From assembly GCF_016522075.1 (NCBI RefSeq), contig NZ_JAEHFW010000001.1, positions 2,024,206 to 2,088,205 on the forward strand: a DNA stretch of 64,000 nt. The letters are read 5' to 3'. The notes beneath the pieces were generated by a model. It saw only the letters and a program-made list of their open reading frames with translations. It was not told where the DNA came from and did not search any database. Shown piece after piece: positions 8,884 to 16,138 of this stretch; within the stretch, counting starts at the first letter, position 1; every line of letters begins with the position of its first letter. The translations under genes were made by a program, and so were the position numbers. Origin of the DNA: Mucilaginibacter segetis. GTDB lineage: Bacteria; Bacteroidota; Bacteroidia; Sphingobacteriales; Sphingobacteriaceae.

Positions 8884-9990
8884 TTACTGGTTATACACCT
8901 TAACCATAAACATATAGTTGCGTAATTTTTTTATTTGCTGCGGCCTGCTTAATCCGGCAAGTGAGTTTTTCGTATTCAAATTAAGCGACTTGCTTAGTGA
9001 ATCCGCGGGTATATTTTGTATAGCTTTTAACAGATAATTTGATTTGACGGCAAAAGCCGCAGCGGAGGTTTGTGTTTGTTTTCCGTTTATAACTCCTACA
9101 ATGTTTCCTTTACCATCAATTAAGGGTCCACCGCTATTTCCCGGGTTAACCGGTATAGAAACCTGGTATTCAGTGGTATCACCTCTGAAACCTGATGCAG
9201 AAGTTAATGCACCCGTTCCGCAGAATATATCATCGCCAGGGTAACCCAAGGTATACAGATCCTCACCCAGATCGCTCTTACTCTTTTTAAAGGTGTATGG
9301 TATAGCGTCTAAGTGTTTAAAAGATGGGTCGTTTATCTGCAATATGGCCACATCATATTGTGGTTCCGTATAAATAACCTTAGCGTGGAAAGATTCCCCG
9401 TTATCATTTTGAACATAAACAGAGTCGGCACCATTAACAACATGAAAATTGGTAACTATATAACCATTTGCCGAAAGCGCGAAACCACTTCCCCGATAAT
9501 TGCCGGGATTGGTTAGCTTTTTATCTTTTTTAATATCTTGTATAATCGTACTGGTCGCGTGATTCAAATTCTCGGTGGAACGTTTTAAATTACCTACCTC
9601 ACGTTTCAACTCCACAAACCGCGGATCTTCGTTACTCAGATCTCCGGTAAAATACATGGTAGTAAGTATCGCAAATATGGCAATGGAAGCCGCTACTGAT
9701 ATTTTGGAGTGATGATTACGCCATAAACGCACAACCCATGACGGATGTACCATCAAATCTTCCTTAAGGGTGTGCACATCAATTTCCTGATGTATGGCGT
9801 TTAACCTGTTTTCCAGTTCTAAACGTTCGTTATACTGTTTTAACAAACCCGTAAAATGCCTGTGCTCTTTTAATTTATGATTAACTGAAGCATCAGACTT
9901 ACAAAGTTGCTCAAACTGGTCACGTTCTTGCTGGCTCATATCACCATCAAGATATCGTTCAATCAATTCTGTCAATTGGTCATCTTTCAT
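8884..9990 (-). CDS. Membrane-anchored trypsin-like serine protease with N-terminal anti-sigma-like domain
   Basis: A 368-aa protein with three parts. Residues 1-75 are a charged, helical region whose LIERYLDGDMSQQERDQFEQ stretch resembles the N-terminal domain of Bacteroidota anti-sigma factors. Residues about 96-115 are a single membrane helix. Residues 160-325 are a trypsin/HtrA-type protease with His183 (NFHVV), Asp213 (YDVAIL) and Ser286 (NPGNSGGPL). No PDZ domain follows. The topology would put the N-terminus in the cytosol and the protease in the periplasm. It starts 15 bp after an ECF sigma factor gene on the same strand, so a sigma/anti-sigma partnership is the natural inference; sigma binding itself is not shown by sequence. 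Confidence 0.85.
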   Translation of the reverse strand: MKDDQLTELIERYLDGDMSQQERDQFEQLCKSDASVNHKLKEHRHFTGLLKQYNERLELENRLNAIHQEIDVHTLKEDLMVHPSWVVRLWRNHHSKISVAASIAIFAILTTMYFTGDLSNEDPRFVELKREVGNLKRSTENLNHATSTIIQDIKKDKKLTNPGNYRGSGFALSANGYIVTNFHVVNGADSVYVQNDNGESFHAKVIYTEPQYDVAILQINDPSFKHLDAIPYTFKKSKSDLGEDLYTLGYPGDDIFCGTGALTSASGFRGDTTEYQVSIPVNPGNSGGPLIDGKGNIVGVINGKQTQTSAAAFAVKSNYLLKAIQNIPADSLSKSLNLNTKNSLAGLSRPQQIKKLRNYMFMVKVYNQ

Positions 9991-10005
9991 TACTTACCCC
10001 TCCAA

Positions 10006-10575
10006 CTATTTTTGCTGAAAAAACAATTTTTTCAGCCTTTGCAGACATTTATACTTTTGCGTTTTTGCATTATCCGCGTTTGTATATCCAAAACGTTCAC
10101 AAATCTCCTGCATTGATCTGTTATGCATATAAAAATCTTCCATAATGGTTTTACAGGGCTCACCTAACAATTTAAGTGCGTCTTCCATTTTATTAAGCTG
10201 CATATCTCTTTCCTCGTGGTTTTCCACATCATCCTCTACCGGCAAAAACTCTTCAAAATCCTTAATGTCGCCGCCAAACCGGTTTACCTGCGCAAGCCTT
10301 TTTAACCATAAACGGCGGCAAACAGAATAGATAAAAGTTTTAAGCTTACTGCTTAATTCAAAATCGCCCCGTTTTACCTTATTATAAAGAACTATAATGG
10401 CTTCCTGATAAATATCCTTAGCATCTTCCTCGTCGCCATTATTATTAATAATCAGTTGCAGGATCATCGGAAAATATGCCAGGTATAACTTTTTTAAAAT
10501 GCTCTCTGAGTTATTAAGTATACCCAATATCACTTCGCTATCTGCCGGAATTTCTGTATTCAACTGTTTATTCAC
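10006..10575 (-). CDS. RNA polymerase ECF sigma factor (sigma-70 family)
   Basis: Extracytoplasmic-function sigma factor of up to 189 aa. Region 2 reads DEEDAKDIYQEAIIVLYNKV with the following KLKTFIYSVCRRLWLKRL; region 4 is the helix-turn-helix SMQEICERFGYTNADNAKTQKYKCLQRLK near the C-terminus. The longest frame opens with GTG at 10575, but a predicted -10 element ends only 3 nt upstream, so the GTG at 10533 (175 aa, leader of about 40 nt) is a serious alternative. It is followed by the membrane protease 15 bp downstream and divergent from the small lipoprotein. It probably activates its own operon and the lipoprotein (see the three promoter motifs). Confidence 0.92.
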   Translation of the reverse strand: MNKQLNTEIPADSEVILGILNNSESILKKLYLAYFPMILQLIINNNGDEEDAKDIYQEAIIVLYNKVKRGDFELSSKLKTFIYSVCRRLWLKRLAQVNRFGGDIKDFEEFLPVEDDVENHEERDMQLNKMEDALKLLGEPCKTIMEDFYMHNRSMQEICERFGYTNADNAKTQKYKCLQRLKKLFFQQK

Positions 10576-10577
10576 TA

Positions 10578-10607
10578 CTTAATACTTATTTTATCAAATT
10601 GTAACCC
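10578..10607 (-). promoter_or_regulatory. Predicted ECF promoter of the sigma/protease operon (motif copy A)
   Basis: On the minus strand GGGTTACA (10607-10600), 14 nt, then GTATTAAG (10585-10578). It has the same two half-motifs and the same spacing as copies B and C upstream of the divergent lipoprotein, so it is read as a -35/-10 pair recognised by the adjacent ECF sigma factor (autoregulation). Confidence 0.7.
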
Positions 10608-10750
10608 AATGCAATAAACTATTTTTTCAATTTTTATAAATAGTTGTAAACCCACTTTTATAACCTGCAATATTTATTTACAACATTGCCAATATCGCAT
10701 TATTATTTGAGAGGTCTTCAAACACAAAAAGTCAAATTAAATTTAATTAT

Positions 10751-10780
10751 GGGTTACCTTAATCAAATTTCGGTATTAAT
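10751..10780 (+). promoter_or_regulatory. Predicted ECF promoter, distal copy (motif copy B)
   Basis: GGGTTACC (10751-10758), N14, GTATTAAT (10773-10780). It is 151 nt before the lipoprotein ATG. A perfect 6-3-6 inverted repeat (10788-10802) sits at the expected transcription start. Second of three matching motifs in the 355-bp region between the sigma gene and the lipoprotein. Confidence 0.65.
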
Positions 10781-10862
10781 CATTAACGTATAAATATTAT
10801 ACAATTGATTTTCAATTTTTTAACAAAAACAGTAAATAAAATAACTTTTTTTAAAAATAAGT

Positions 10863-10892
10863 GGGTTACCTTTTATTGTTTTATGTATTAAG
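10863..10892 (+). promoter_or_regulatory. Predicted ECF promoter of the small lipoprotein (motif copy C)
   Basis: GGGTTACC (10863-10870), N14, GTATTAAG (10885-10892). Transcription would begin near 10898, giving a leader of about 33 nt before the ATG at 10931. Identity to copy B extends one base 5' and two bases past GGGTTACC. Confidence 0.7.
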
Positions 10893-10930
10893 GGTTGAAA
10901 ACTATTAAATCACTTAAAAAAAACACAAAA

Positions 10931-11137
10931 ATGAAAAATTCATTCAAAATTGGCTTTTTAGCTTTAGCTATCGCTGTTTCAGCTGCTGCTTGTAAAGGTT
11001 CTGGTTCTTCTTCATCTGCTGATTCAGCTGCTACTGCTGATTCATCTAAAATGATGATGGATTCATCAAGCACTATGACTCCTGATACTACTATGGCTCC
11101 TGATTCAGTTGCTAAAGACACTACTGCAAAAATGTAA
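10931..11137 (+). CDS. Small Ser/Asp/Thr/Met-rich lipoprotein
   Basis: A 68-aa exported protein. Residues 1-20 are a lipoprotein signal peptide with the lipobox SAAAC, lipidation predicted at that cysteine. The mature part (about 48 aa) is low complexity: a GSGSSSSADSAATADSS linker, a short MMM run, and PDTTMAPDS repeats. An upstream in-frame ATG at 10895 was rejected because it falls on the predicted transcription start of promoter copy C and precedes the signal peptide. No known family was recognised. Divergent from the ECF sigma gene and preceded by two copies of its predicted promoter, so it is probably a target of that sigma factor. A strong terminator follows. Confidence 0.8.
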   Translation: MKNSFKIGFLALAIAVSAAACKGSGSSSSADSAATADSSKMMMDSSSTMTPDTTMAPDSVAKDTTAKM

Positions 11138-11160
11138 TATACTTTTTTGTTTAGAAAAAG

Positions 11161-11192
11161 CGCTCTTAGTTCTGCTAAGGGCGTTTTTTTTT
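11161..11192 (+). terminator. Intrinsic terminator after the small lipoprotein
   Basis: 9-bp stem (11161-11169 with 11175-11183, one G-U pair), 5-nt loop, then nine T. It starts 23 bp after the stop codon. Confidence 0.85.
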
Positions 11193-11252
11193 ACTGTATT
11201 TATATTAAAAAACTTTATCGTCCTTTTTTGTTTATTCTAAAACCACCACTAT

Positions 11253-11693
11253 ATGCGATACTCAGAATGGCGTAATTTAACTCCTGAAGAAAAAAAGAAC
11301 ACAAGCTGGAAAAAACATCCTCACATACGCACAGCTACCATATTTTCTATATTATTCGCCATAGTGTTTGCAGTATTTTTATTGCGTGTTTTTCAAAATA
11401 GAAGGATACATGTTAATCGTAAACCTAATGACAAGGAAGCATTTGCTATTGCTAAAGAATTCGTAAAACAAAAATTGAAGCAACCTTCAACATCTGTTTT
11501 TCCTAAGAATGATTTCACATCAACTATAGATACCGCAACTAATTCATACCAGGTAAGATCAACATTAAAAACCTTAAATGATGATGGCAAAATGGTAAGA
11601 TCTGAATGGAAGGTAAATTTAATTTATACAGGCGGCGACTGGGCGGATAAAAAAAGCTGGCAATTAAAGGATGTAACAATTGCGCATAATTAG
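11253..11693 (+). CDS. Uncharacterised single-pass membrane protein
   Basis: A 146-aa protein not assigned to a family. An N-terminal cytosolic stretch with basic and aromatic residues (YSEWRNLTPEEKK) precedes one membrane helix at about residues 28-47, then a positively charged RRIHVNRKP. The C-terminal 95 residues look like a small soluble domain (EAFAIAKEFVKQKLKQPSTSVFP ... KSWQLKDVTIAHN). That pattern, with A-x-x-x-x-K-L-K-x-P-S-x-A/V-x-F-P, resembles small periplasmic domains in Gram-positive and Bacteroidota proteins that have no known role. It is a separate unit, because a terminator precedes it. Confidence 0.7.
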   Translation: MRYSEWRNLTPEEKKNTSWKKHPHIRTATIFSILFAIVFAVFLLRVFQNRRIHVNRKPNDKEAFAIAKEFVKQKLKQPSTSVFPKNDFTSTIDTATNSYQVRSTLKTLNDDGKMVRSEWKVNLIYTGGDWADKKSWQLKDVTIAHN

Positions 11694-11771
11694 TTAAGGA
11701 GCATCATTGATACTCCTCAACTTAATTGCATAAATGATATTGCTGCCTTTATATATAGTTATAAAGCAAGG

Positions 11772-11933
11772 TTATTTCCGGAATGCAGAAATAGCCCATA
11801 TAACTAATAATATTACTACTATAACGGCAATTATTCCAACTGCCGCACCGGCCTTAAATATACCACCAATTACAGAACAACTGCTCATGGCGATTATTGC
11901 CATTGCGAATAATAGATAAGTAAGTTTTTTCAT
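11772..11933 (-). CDS. Small lipoprotein with one C-terminal membrane helix (53 aa)
   Basis: A 53-codon gene. The start is ATG at 11933 and the stop is TAA at 11774-11772. Residues 1-19 form a lipoprotein signal peptide (MKKLTYLLF...AMSSC, lipidation at Cys19). The rest has a Gly/Ala segment (GGIFKAGAAVG) and a strongly hydrophobic helix (about IIAVIVVILLVIWAI) ending in AFRK. Tiny lipoproteins of this shape are common and unnamed in Bacteroidota; some are carried in databases under misleading enzyme names. No function can be assigned. The plus-strand frame over the same bases is its antisense shadow. Confidence 0.7.
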   Translation of the reverse strand: MKKLTYLLFAMAIIAMSSCSVIGGIFKAGAAVGIIAVIVVILLVIWAISAFRK

Positions 11934-12009
11934 TTTTTGATTATTGTAAGATTTTCGTTAACAAATTGAATACAATAATCAGACCTGTTTTACAAAACGG
12001 CTTCTTGTA

Positions 12010-12126
12010 TTAAAATTCGTCGGTATTTTGTTGTTCCACGGGTAAAAACCGTACTGCAATTAATACAATAAAGAAACTAACCAATGTAAAAAGCACTACA
12101 GCATCAGCAATAAGCAGTAAATTCAT
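12010..12126 (-). CDS. Possible micro-protein with one membrane helix (38 aa)
   Basis: Open frame from ATG at 12126 to TAA at 12012-12010. It has a hydrophobic stretch of about 22 residues (LLLIADAVVLFTLVSFFIVL) followed by AVRFLP and an acidic, polar tail ending NTDEF. That is a plausible single-pass membrane micro-protein next to the 53-aa lipoprotein on the same strand, 76 bp away. The gap around it (11934-12380) is otherwise very AT-rich and without a gene; 12127-12380 shows nothing beyond a loose inverted repeat (12146-12153 with 12174-12181). Confidence 0.45.
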   Translation of the reverse strand: MNLLLIADAVVLFTLVSFFIVLIAVRFLPVEQQNTDEF

Positions 12127-12380
12127 AAAAGCATTAATTAAATTTAAATCAACTAAGGTTTATTAGTAAATACGTTGATTTTCACAGATAGGTTCAACTA
12201 AAATAAAAATATATTTTTTAAATACATATTTAAAATACACTTTTTCAAAATTTAATAATTGTAAGAAATAAAAAATCCTGTTAATTAATTTCAATTATTT
12301 TACAATAACCCCGAATTAAAAAAACTTTTTTAAGGCATCGTTTATAAATGTCCTGTTTAAATCTGTTATTTTAGGCACCT

Positions 12381-13877
12381 ATGTCTACTAACTTGTTTTC
12401 AGCTAAGGATATTATTGTTAAGTTTCAGCATCATAAGGTATTTGATAAACTCAATTTTAATATAAACCGTGGCGAACATTGGTTGATTACAGGAAAAAGC
12501 GGATCAGGAAAAAGTGTATTGCTGCAAACAATAGCCGGCAATTTAACCATATCGGGTGGTGGTATCACCCGCAATTTAACTGATGCCACTTCTTCGGGCA
12601 TACAGCAAGATTTCCATAACTACCTTGCATTTATCGGCTCGCGTCATCACTTTAAAAACCTTTCAAACACGTCCGATTTTTATTATCAGCAACGGTATAA
12701 CTCCGCAGGTTCCGAAGACTCCCCCTCTGTTGCCGTTTATCTTAAAGGAATTAAGACCACCAACAACAACACCGGTTACTGGCAATTCGAAAACACTACA
12801 GTCGCTCTAAATTTAACCTCATTATTGGATAAGCAGCTGATCAAATTATCCAACGGGGAAACTAAACGCCTGATGATAGCAGCCGCCCTTTTGAAAAATC
12901 CGGTAATGTTGTTACTTGATAACCCGTTATCCGGATTAGATATTGTTACACGAAAAAATTTCAATCAGTTACTTACTCAAATAGCGGCATCGGGAATAAC
13001 AGTGGTAATGGCATCGTCCGTTCACGAAATTCCTGATATTATTACGGATATCGCCATGCTGGATGAAGGGAAAATAGTTCAAACATTACAAAAAAAAGAA
13101 TTTGATGTAATAACTATCAGTCCTAATGATCACTCTGTGCTTGATGCTGATGTCTTAAAAGATCTGTTCAAAATAAATTCATTTGAGCCTGACAGAAAAT
13201 ACATTGCTAAACTTACTGATGTAGTTATCAAATACGGAAATAATACTATACTTAATAAAGTAAATTGGACAATATTACCTGCCGAAAGATGGGCATTACT
13301 CGGCCCGAATGGTGCAGGCAAAACCACTTTATTAAGTCTAATAAACGGTGATAATCCGCAAGCCTACGCCAACAACATTGTTTTGTTCGACCGAAAACGC
13401 GGCACCGGCGAAAGTATATGGGATATAAAAAGTAAAATAGGCTTTGTATCTCCGGAGCTTTATCAATATTTCCCGGCAGATAACTCATGCCTGCAGGTTA
13501 TAGAGTCGGGGTTTTACGATACCCTCGGGCTATTCCGGCAAAGCAGTAAAACCAAGGCCGATCTTGCGCTTAACTGGATGAAAGCACTGGAAATTGATCA
13601 GTACGCTCGCCAACTGCTAAAAAATATTCCCGCAAGTGCGCAAAGGCTTTGTTTACTGGCCAGGGCGCTCGTTAAAAATCCTGAATTATTGATATTGGAC
13701 GAACCCTGCCAGGGTTTGGATGAGCATCAGCAACAGCATTTTAAAAATGTGATAGACGCAATATGCAGTATAAGTAAGGTAACGCTAATTTATATTACGC
13801 ATTACCAGCAGGAGATACCGGATAGCGTGAATAAAGTTTTAAGACTGGATAAAGGCGAAGTGGTGGGCAACATGTAA
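12381..13877 (+). CDS. Tandem ABC ATPase, ModF/PhrA-like
   Basis: A 498-aa cytosolic protein with two ABC nucleotide-binding domains and no membrane part. Domain 1: Walker A GKSGSGKS at residues 38-45, signature LSNGETKR, Walker B LLLDNPLSGLD. Domain 2: Walker A GPNGAGKT around residue 310, Walker B LILDEPCQGLD. Order, the xSxGET signature and the DxPLSGLD wording resemble ModF (PhrA), whose role next to molybdate genes is uncertain; no mod genes are here. Two oddities: domain 1 has Asn where the catalytic Glu normally stands, and the domain 2 signature is degenerate (IPASAQ in place of LSGGQ). Only one composite site may therefore hydrolyse ATP. Confidence 0.85.
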   Translation: MSTNLFSAKDIIVKFQHHKVFDKLNFNINRGEHWLITGKSGSGKSVLLQTIAGNLTISGGGITRNLTDATSSGIQQDFHNYLAFIGSRHHFKNLSNTSDFYYQQRYNSAGSEDSPSVAVYLKGIKTTNNNTGYWQFENTTVALNLTSLLDKQLIKLSNGETKRLMIAAALLKNPVMLLLDNPLSGLDIVTRKNFNQLLTQIAASGITVVMASSVHEIPDIITDIAMLDEGKIVQTLQKKEFDVITISPNDHSVLDADVLKDLFKINSFEPDRKYIAKLTDVVIKYGNNTILNKVNWTILPAERWALLGPNGAGKTTLLSLINGDNPQAYANNIVLFDRKRGTGESIWDIKSKIGFVSPELYQYFPADNSCLQVIESGFYDTLGLFRQSSKTKADLALNWMKALEIDQYARQLLKNIPASAQRLCLLARALVKNPELLILDEPCQGLDEHQQQHFKNVIDAICSISKVTLIYITHYQQEIPDSVNKVLRLDKGEVVGNM

Positions 13878-13927
13878 TCCAAAAATCAAATAACACTTTC
13901 ATTTTTCACCTTTCACGTCCATCCTTG

Positions 13928-13935
13928 TATATTTG
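13928..13935 (+). promoter_or_regulatory. Bacteroidota -7 promoter box for mqnC
   Basis: TATATTTG, exact TAnnTTTG match, ending 3 nt before the mqnC ATG; it also overlaps the in-frame TTG at 13933, which argues that this TTG is not the start. Confidence 0.45.
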
Positions 13936-13938
13936 TAC

Positions 13939-15063
13939 ATGAATACAGCCGATCTGTTAAAACGTGCTTTAGCTTTTGATTTTTTAAACATCGAAGAGGG
14001 TGTGTACCTGTACAACAATGCCTCCACAGCCGATCTGATGTACGTAGCTAATGAACTGCGAAAGATACAGGTTCCGCACGGTAAGGTTACCTGGCAGATA
14101 GACCGGAACGTAAACACAACCAACGTTTGTATAGCCAACTGTAAATTCTGTAATTTTTTCCGTCGCCCCGGCCACGAGGATAGCTACATTACTGATATTG
14201 AAACCTACAAAAAAAAGATAGAAGAAACCTTCCGTTATGGTGGCGATCAACTCTTGCTACAAGGCGGGCATCACCCCGATCTTGGGTTGCAATTTTATAC
14301 CGATCTTTTCCGTAAGCTTAAACAGCTTTATCCAAAATTAAAACTGCATTCCTTAGGTCCGCCGGAGATAGCACACGTTGCTAAGCTGGAGAGCATGAGC
14401 CATATAGACGTACTGCGTGCCATGCAGGAAGCCGGGCTTGATTCATTGCCGGGTGCAGGTGCCGAAATTCTTAATGATCGTGTTAGGCGGTTAATATCAA
14501 AAGGCAAGTGCGGCGGTAAAGAGTGGCTCGATGTAATGCGGGCGGCTCATCAGTTAAATCTGCCAACTTCAGCTACCATGATGTTCGGCCATATAGAAAC
14601 TATAGAGGAACGTTTTGAACACCTAGTGTGGATACGCGATGTACAGCAGGAAAAGCCAGCAGGGAATTATGGCTTTGTGGCATTTATCCCATGGCCTTTT
14701 CAGGACGACGGCACACTTTTACGCAAAGTGCGTGGCATTACTAATAATGTAACGGGTGATGAGTATATCCGTATGATAGCATTGAGCCGTATAATGCTGC
14801 CCAATATTAAAAATATACAGGCATCGTGGTTAACGGTGGGCAAACAAGTTGCACAGCTTTGTTTACATGCTGGTGCAAACGATTTTGGCTCCATCATGAT
14901 AGAAGAAAATGTAGTTTCAGCAGCAGGTGCACCACACCGTTTTACTGCAAAAGGCATACAGGATTCTATCAAGGAGGCTGGTTTTGAACCTCAGTTACGT
15001 ACCCAAAAATACGATTGGCGCGATATTCCTGTAGAAATTGAAGAACAGGTAATTAATTACTAA
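13939..15063 (+). CDS. mqnC: Cyclic dehypoxanthinyl futalosine synthase (radical SAM)
   Basis: Radical SAM enzyme of the futalosine route to menaquinone that cyclises dehypoxanthine futalosine; 374 aa. The iron-sulphur motif CxxxCxxC is C64-IAN-C68-KF-C71. Family markers follow: LLQGGHHPDLGL, HSLGPPEIAHVA, AGLDSLPGAGAEIL, TSATMMFGHIET and GFVAFIPWPFQ, which separate MqnC from the related MqnE. It is a lone gene of the pathway in this window. Start set at ATG 13939, as the upstream TTG overlaps a promoter box. Confidence 0.93.
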   Translation: MNTADLLKRALAFDFLNIEEGVYLYNNASTADLMYVANELRKIQVPHGKVTWQIDRNVNTTNVCIANCKFCNFFRRPGHEDSYITDIETYKKKIEETFRYGGDQLLLQGGHHPDLGLQFYTDLFRKLKQLYPKLKLHSLGPPEIAHVAKLESMSHIDVLRAMQEAGLDSLPGAGAEILNDRVRRLISKGKCGGKEWLDVMRAAHQLNLPTSATMMFGHIETIEERFEHLVWIRDVQQEKPAGNYGFVAFIPWPFQDDGTLLRKVRGITNNVTGDEYIRMIALSRIMLPNIKNIQASWLTVGKQVAQLCLHAGANDFGSIMIEENVVSAAGAPHRFTAKGIQDSIKEAGFEPQLRTQKYDWRDIPVEIEEQVINY

Positions 15064-15142
15064 GAACTTTTAAACAGCGATTTAAGGTACAGGCAATCCA
15101 CTTACTTTACGTATGCAAAGCCCCATAATTCGTACTTTCTGA

Positions 15143-15150
15143 TATATTTG
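15143..15150 (+). promoter_or_regulatory. Bacteroidota -7 promoter box for scpB
   Basis: TATATTTG, exact consensus, 7 nt before the scpB ATG. Confidence 0.45.
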
Positions 15151-15157
15151 CAACGGA

Positions 15158-15718
15158 ATGGAAAATATTGAGCAATATATCGAAGCACTTATTTTTGCAT
15201 CTGAGCAAGGCATCCGTTCAGAGGAAATTCTTTATTGTTTGCAGGCTGCTTTTGAGCAGGATTTTTCAGTGGACGATATAAACATACATATTGGAAATAT
15301 CACAAAAAAATACCTGCAAGATGCGATGGCCATTGAATTGGTTAAAATAAACAATGGTTACCAATTCCTTACAAAAAAGGCCTATCATCCGGTAATAAGT
15401 CTGCTACAGTTGCAGCGATCGAAAAAAAAATTGAGCCAGGCCGCCTTAGAAACCTTAGCTATAATAGCTTATAAGCAGCCGGTAACTAAAACAGACGTAG
15501 AACAGATACGCGGCGTAAATTGCGATTACTCCATACAAAAATTACTGGAAAAGGAGTTAATTACGATAACAGGCAAGTCTGAAAGTGTGGGGAAACCAAT
15601 TCTTTACGGCACAAGTAACCTTTTTATGGATTACTTCGGCATAAATAACATCACAGAACTACCACAGCTTAAGGAAATTACAGATAACAGCAGTAGTATT
15701 GGCGAGCAAACAGAATAA
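15158..15718 (+). CDS. scpB: Chromosome segregation and condensation protein ScpB
   Basis: Winged-helix (kite) subunit of the SMC-ScpA-ScpB condensin that organises the chromosome; 186 aa. Typical features are an N-terminal YIEALIFASEQGI, then LSQAALETLAIIAYKQPVTKTDVEQIRGV, the signature of the second winged helix, and KSESVGKPILYGTS. scpA is not adjacent. The next gene downstream, an Asp-rich protein on the same strand after 140 bp, ends at a clear terminator. Confidence 0.93.
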   Translation: MENIEQYIEALIFASEQGIRSEEILYCLQAAFEQDFSVDDINIHIGNITKKYLQDAMAIELVKINNGYQFLTKKAYHPVISLLQLQRSKKKLSQAALETLAIIAYKQPVTKTDVEQIRGVNCDYSIQKLLEKELITITGKSESVGKPILYGTSNLFMDYFGINNITELPQLKEITDNSSSIGEQTE

Positions 15719-15858
15719 ATTAAAAAGATATTTTTATTAAAAATGATTTTAATTATTTTTACTGTATCTAATCCGCTAAGGAATTAATAATAAATTAAAA
15801 AATAATAAAACAAAAAGGTTAATTGATATAAGTTTTACGACTAAAAAATATATTGACG

Positions 15859-16065
15859 ATGGGAACTCCAAAAAAACCTGCAACAAAAAAAATTTCATCA
15901 AAAAAAGCACGTCCGGATGACGATGATGATGACATGGACGATCCAAAGCCGAAAAAACGGATAATGGATGACGACGATGATGATTTTGATGACGATATGG
16001 CATTAGACGATGATTTAGGAAGATATGATTCGTTTGATCCTTATGATGACGACGATGACGATTAA
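15859..16065 (+). CDS. Asp-rich low-complexity small protein
   Basis: A 68-aa protein split into a basic head (PKKPATKKISSKKAR) and an extremely acidic tail: 28 of 68 residues are Asp, in runs of six, two, six, three, three and six, broken by PKPKKR and by GRYDSFDPY. Start ATG at 15859 chosen over the TTG two codons earlier. Such highly acidic proteins are seen in Bacteroidota without assigned function. Charge would suit binding to basic proteins, nucleic-acid mimicry or divalent ions, but nothing here proves any of these. It ends at a strong terminator shared with nothing else. Confidence 0.7.
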   Translation: MGTPKKPATKKISSKKARPDDDDDDMDDPKPKKRIMDDDDDDFDDDMALDDDLGRYDSFDPYDDDDDD

Positions 16066-16092
16066 TTATCAATAATATAAACCATAACTCAA

Positions 16093-16123
16093 AGCATTCA
16101 GTACACCGCTGGATGCTTTTTTT
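16093..16123 (+). terminator. Intrinsic terminator after the Asp-rich gene
   Basis: 9-bp stem (16093-16101 with 16109-16117, one G-U), 7-nt loop, then seven T. Confidence 0.85.
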
Positions 16124-16138
16124 ATAATAAAGCGATTA

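Noticed and set aside
10888..11121. 77-codon minus-strand open frame opposite the small lipoprotein
   Set aside because: It is the antisense shadow of the Ser/Ala/Asp-rich lipoprotein; the lipoprotein has a signal peptide, promoter motifs and a terminator.
11734..11919. 61-codon plus-strand open frame
   Set aside because: It covers the minus-strand 53-aa lipoprotein, which has a clear lipobox; the plus frame is low-complexity Ile/Thr/Ala with no start context.
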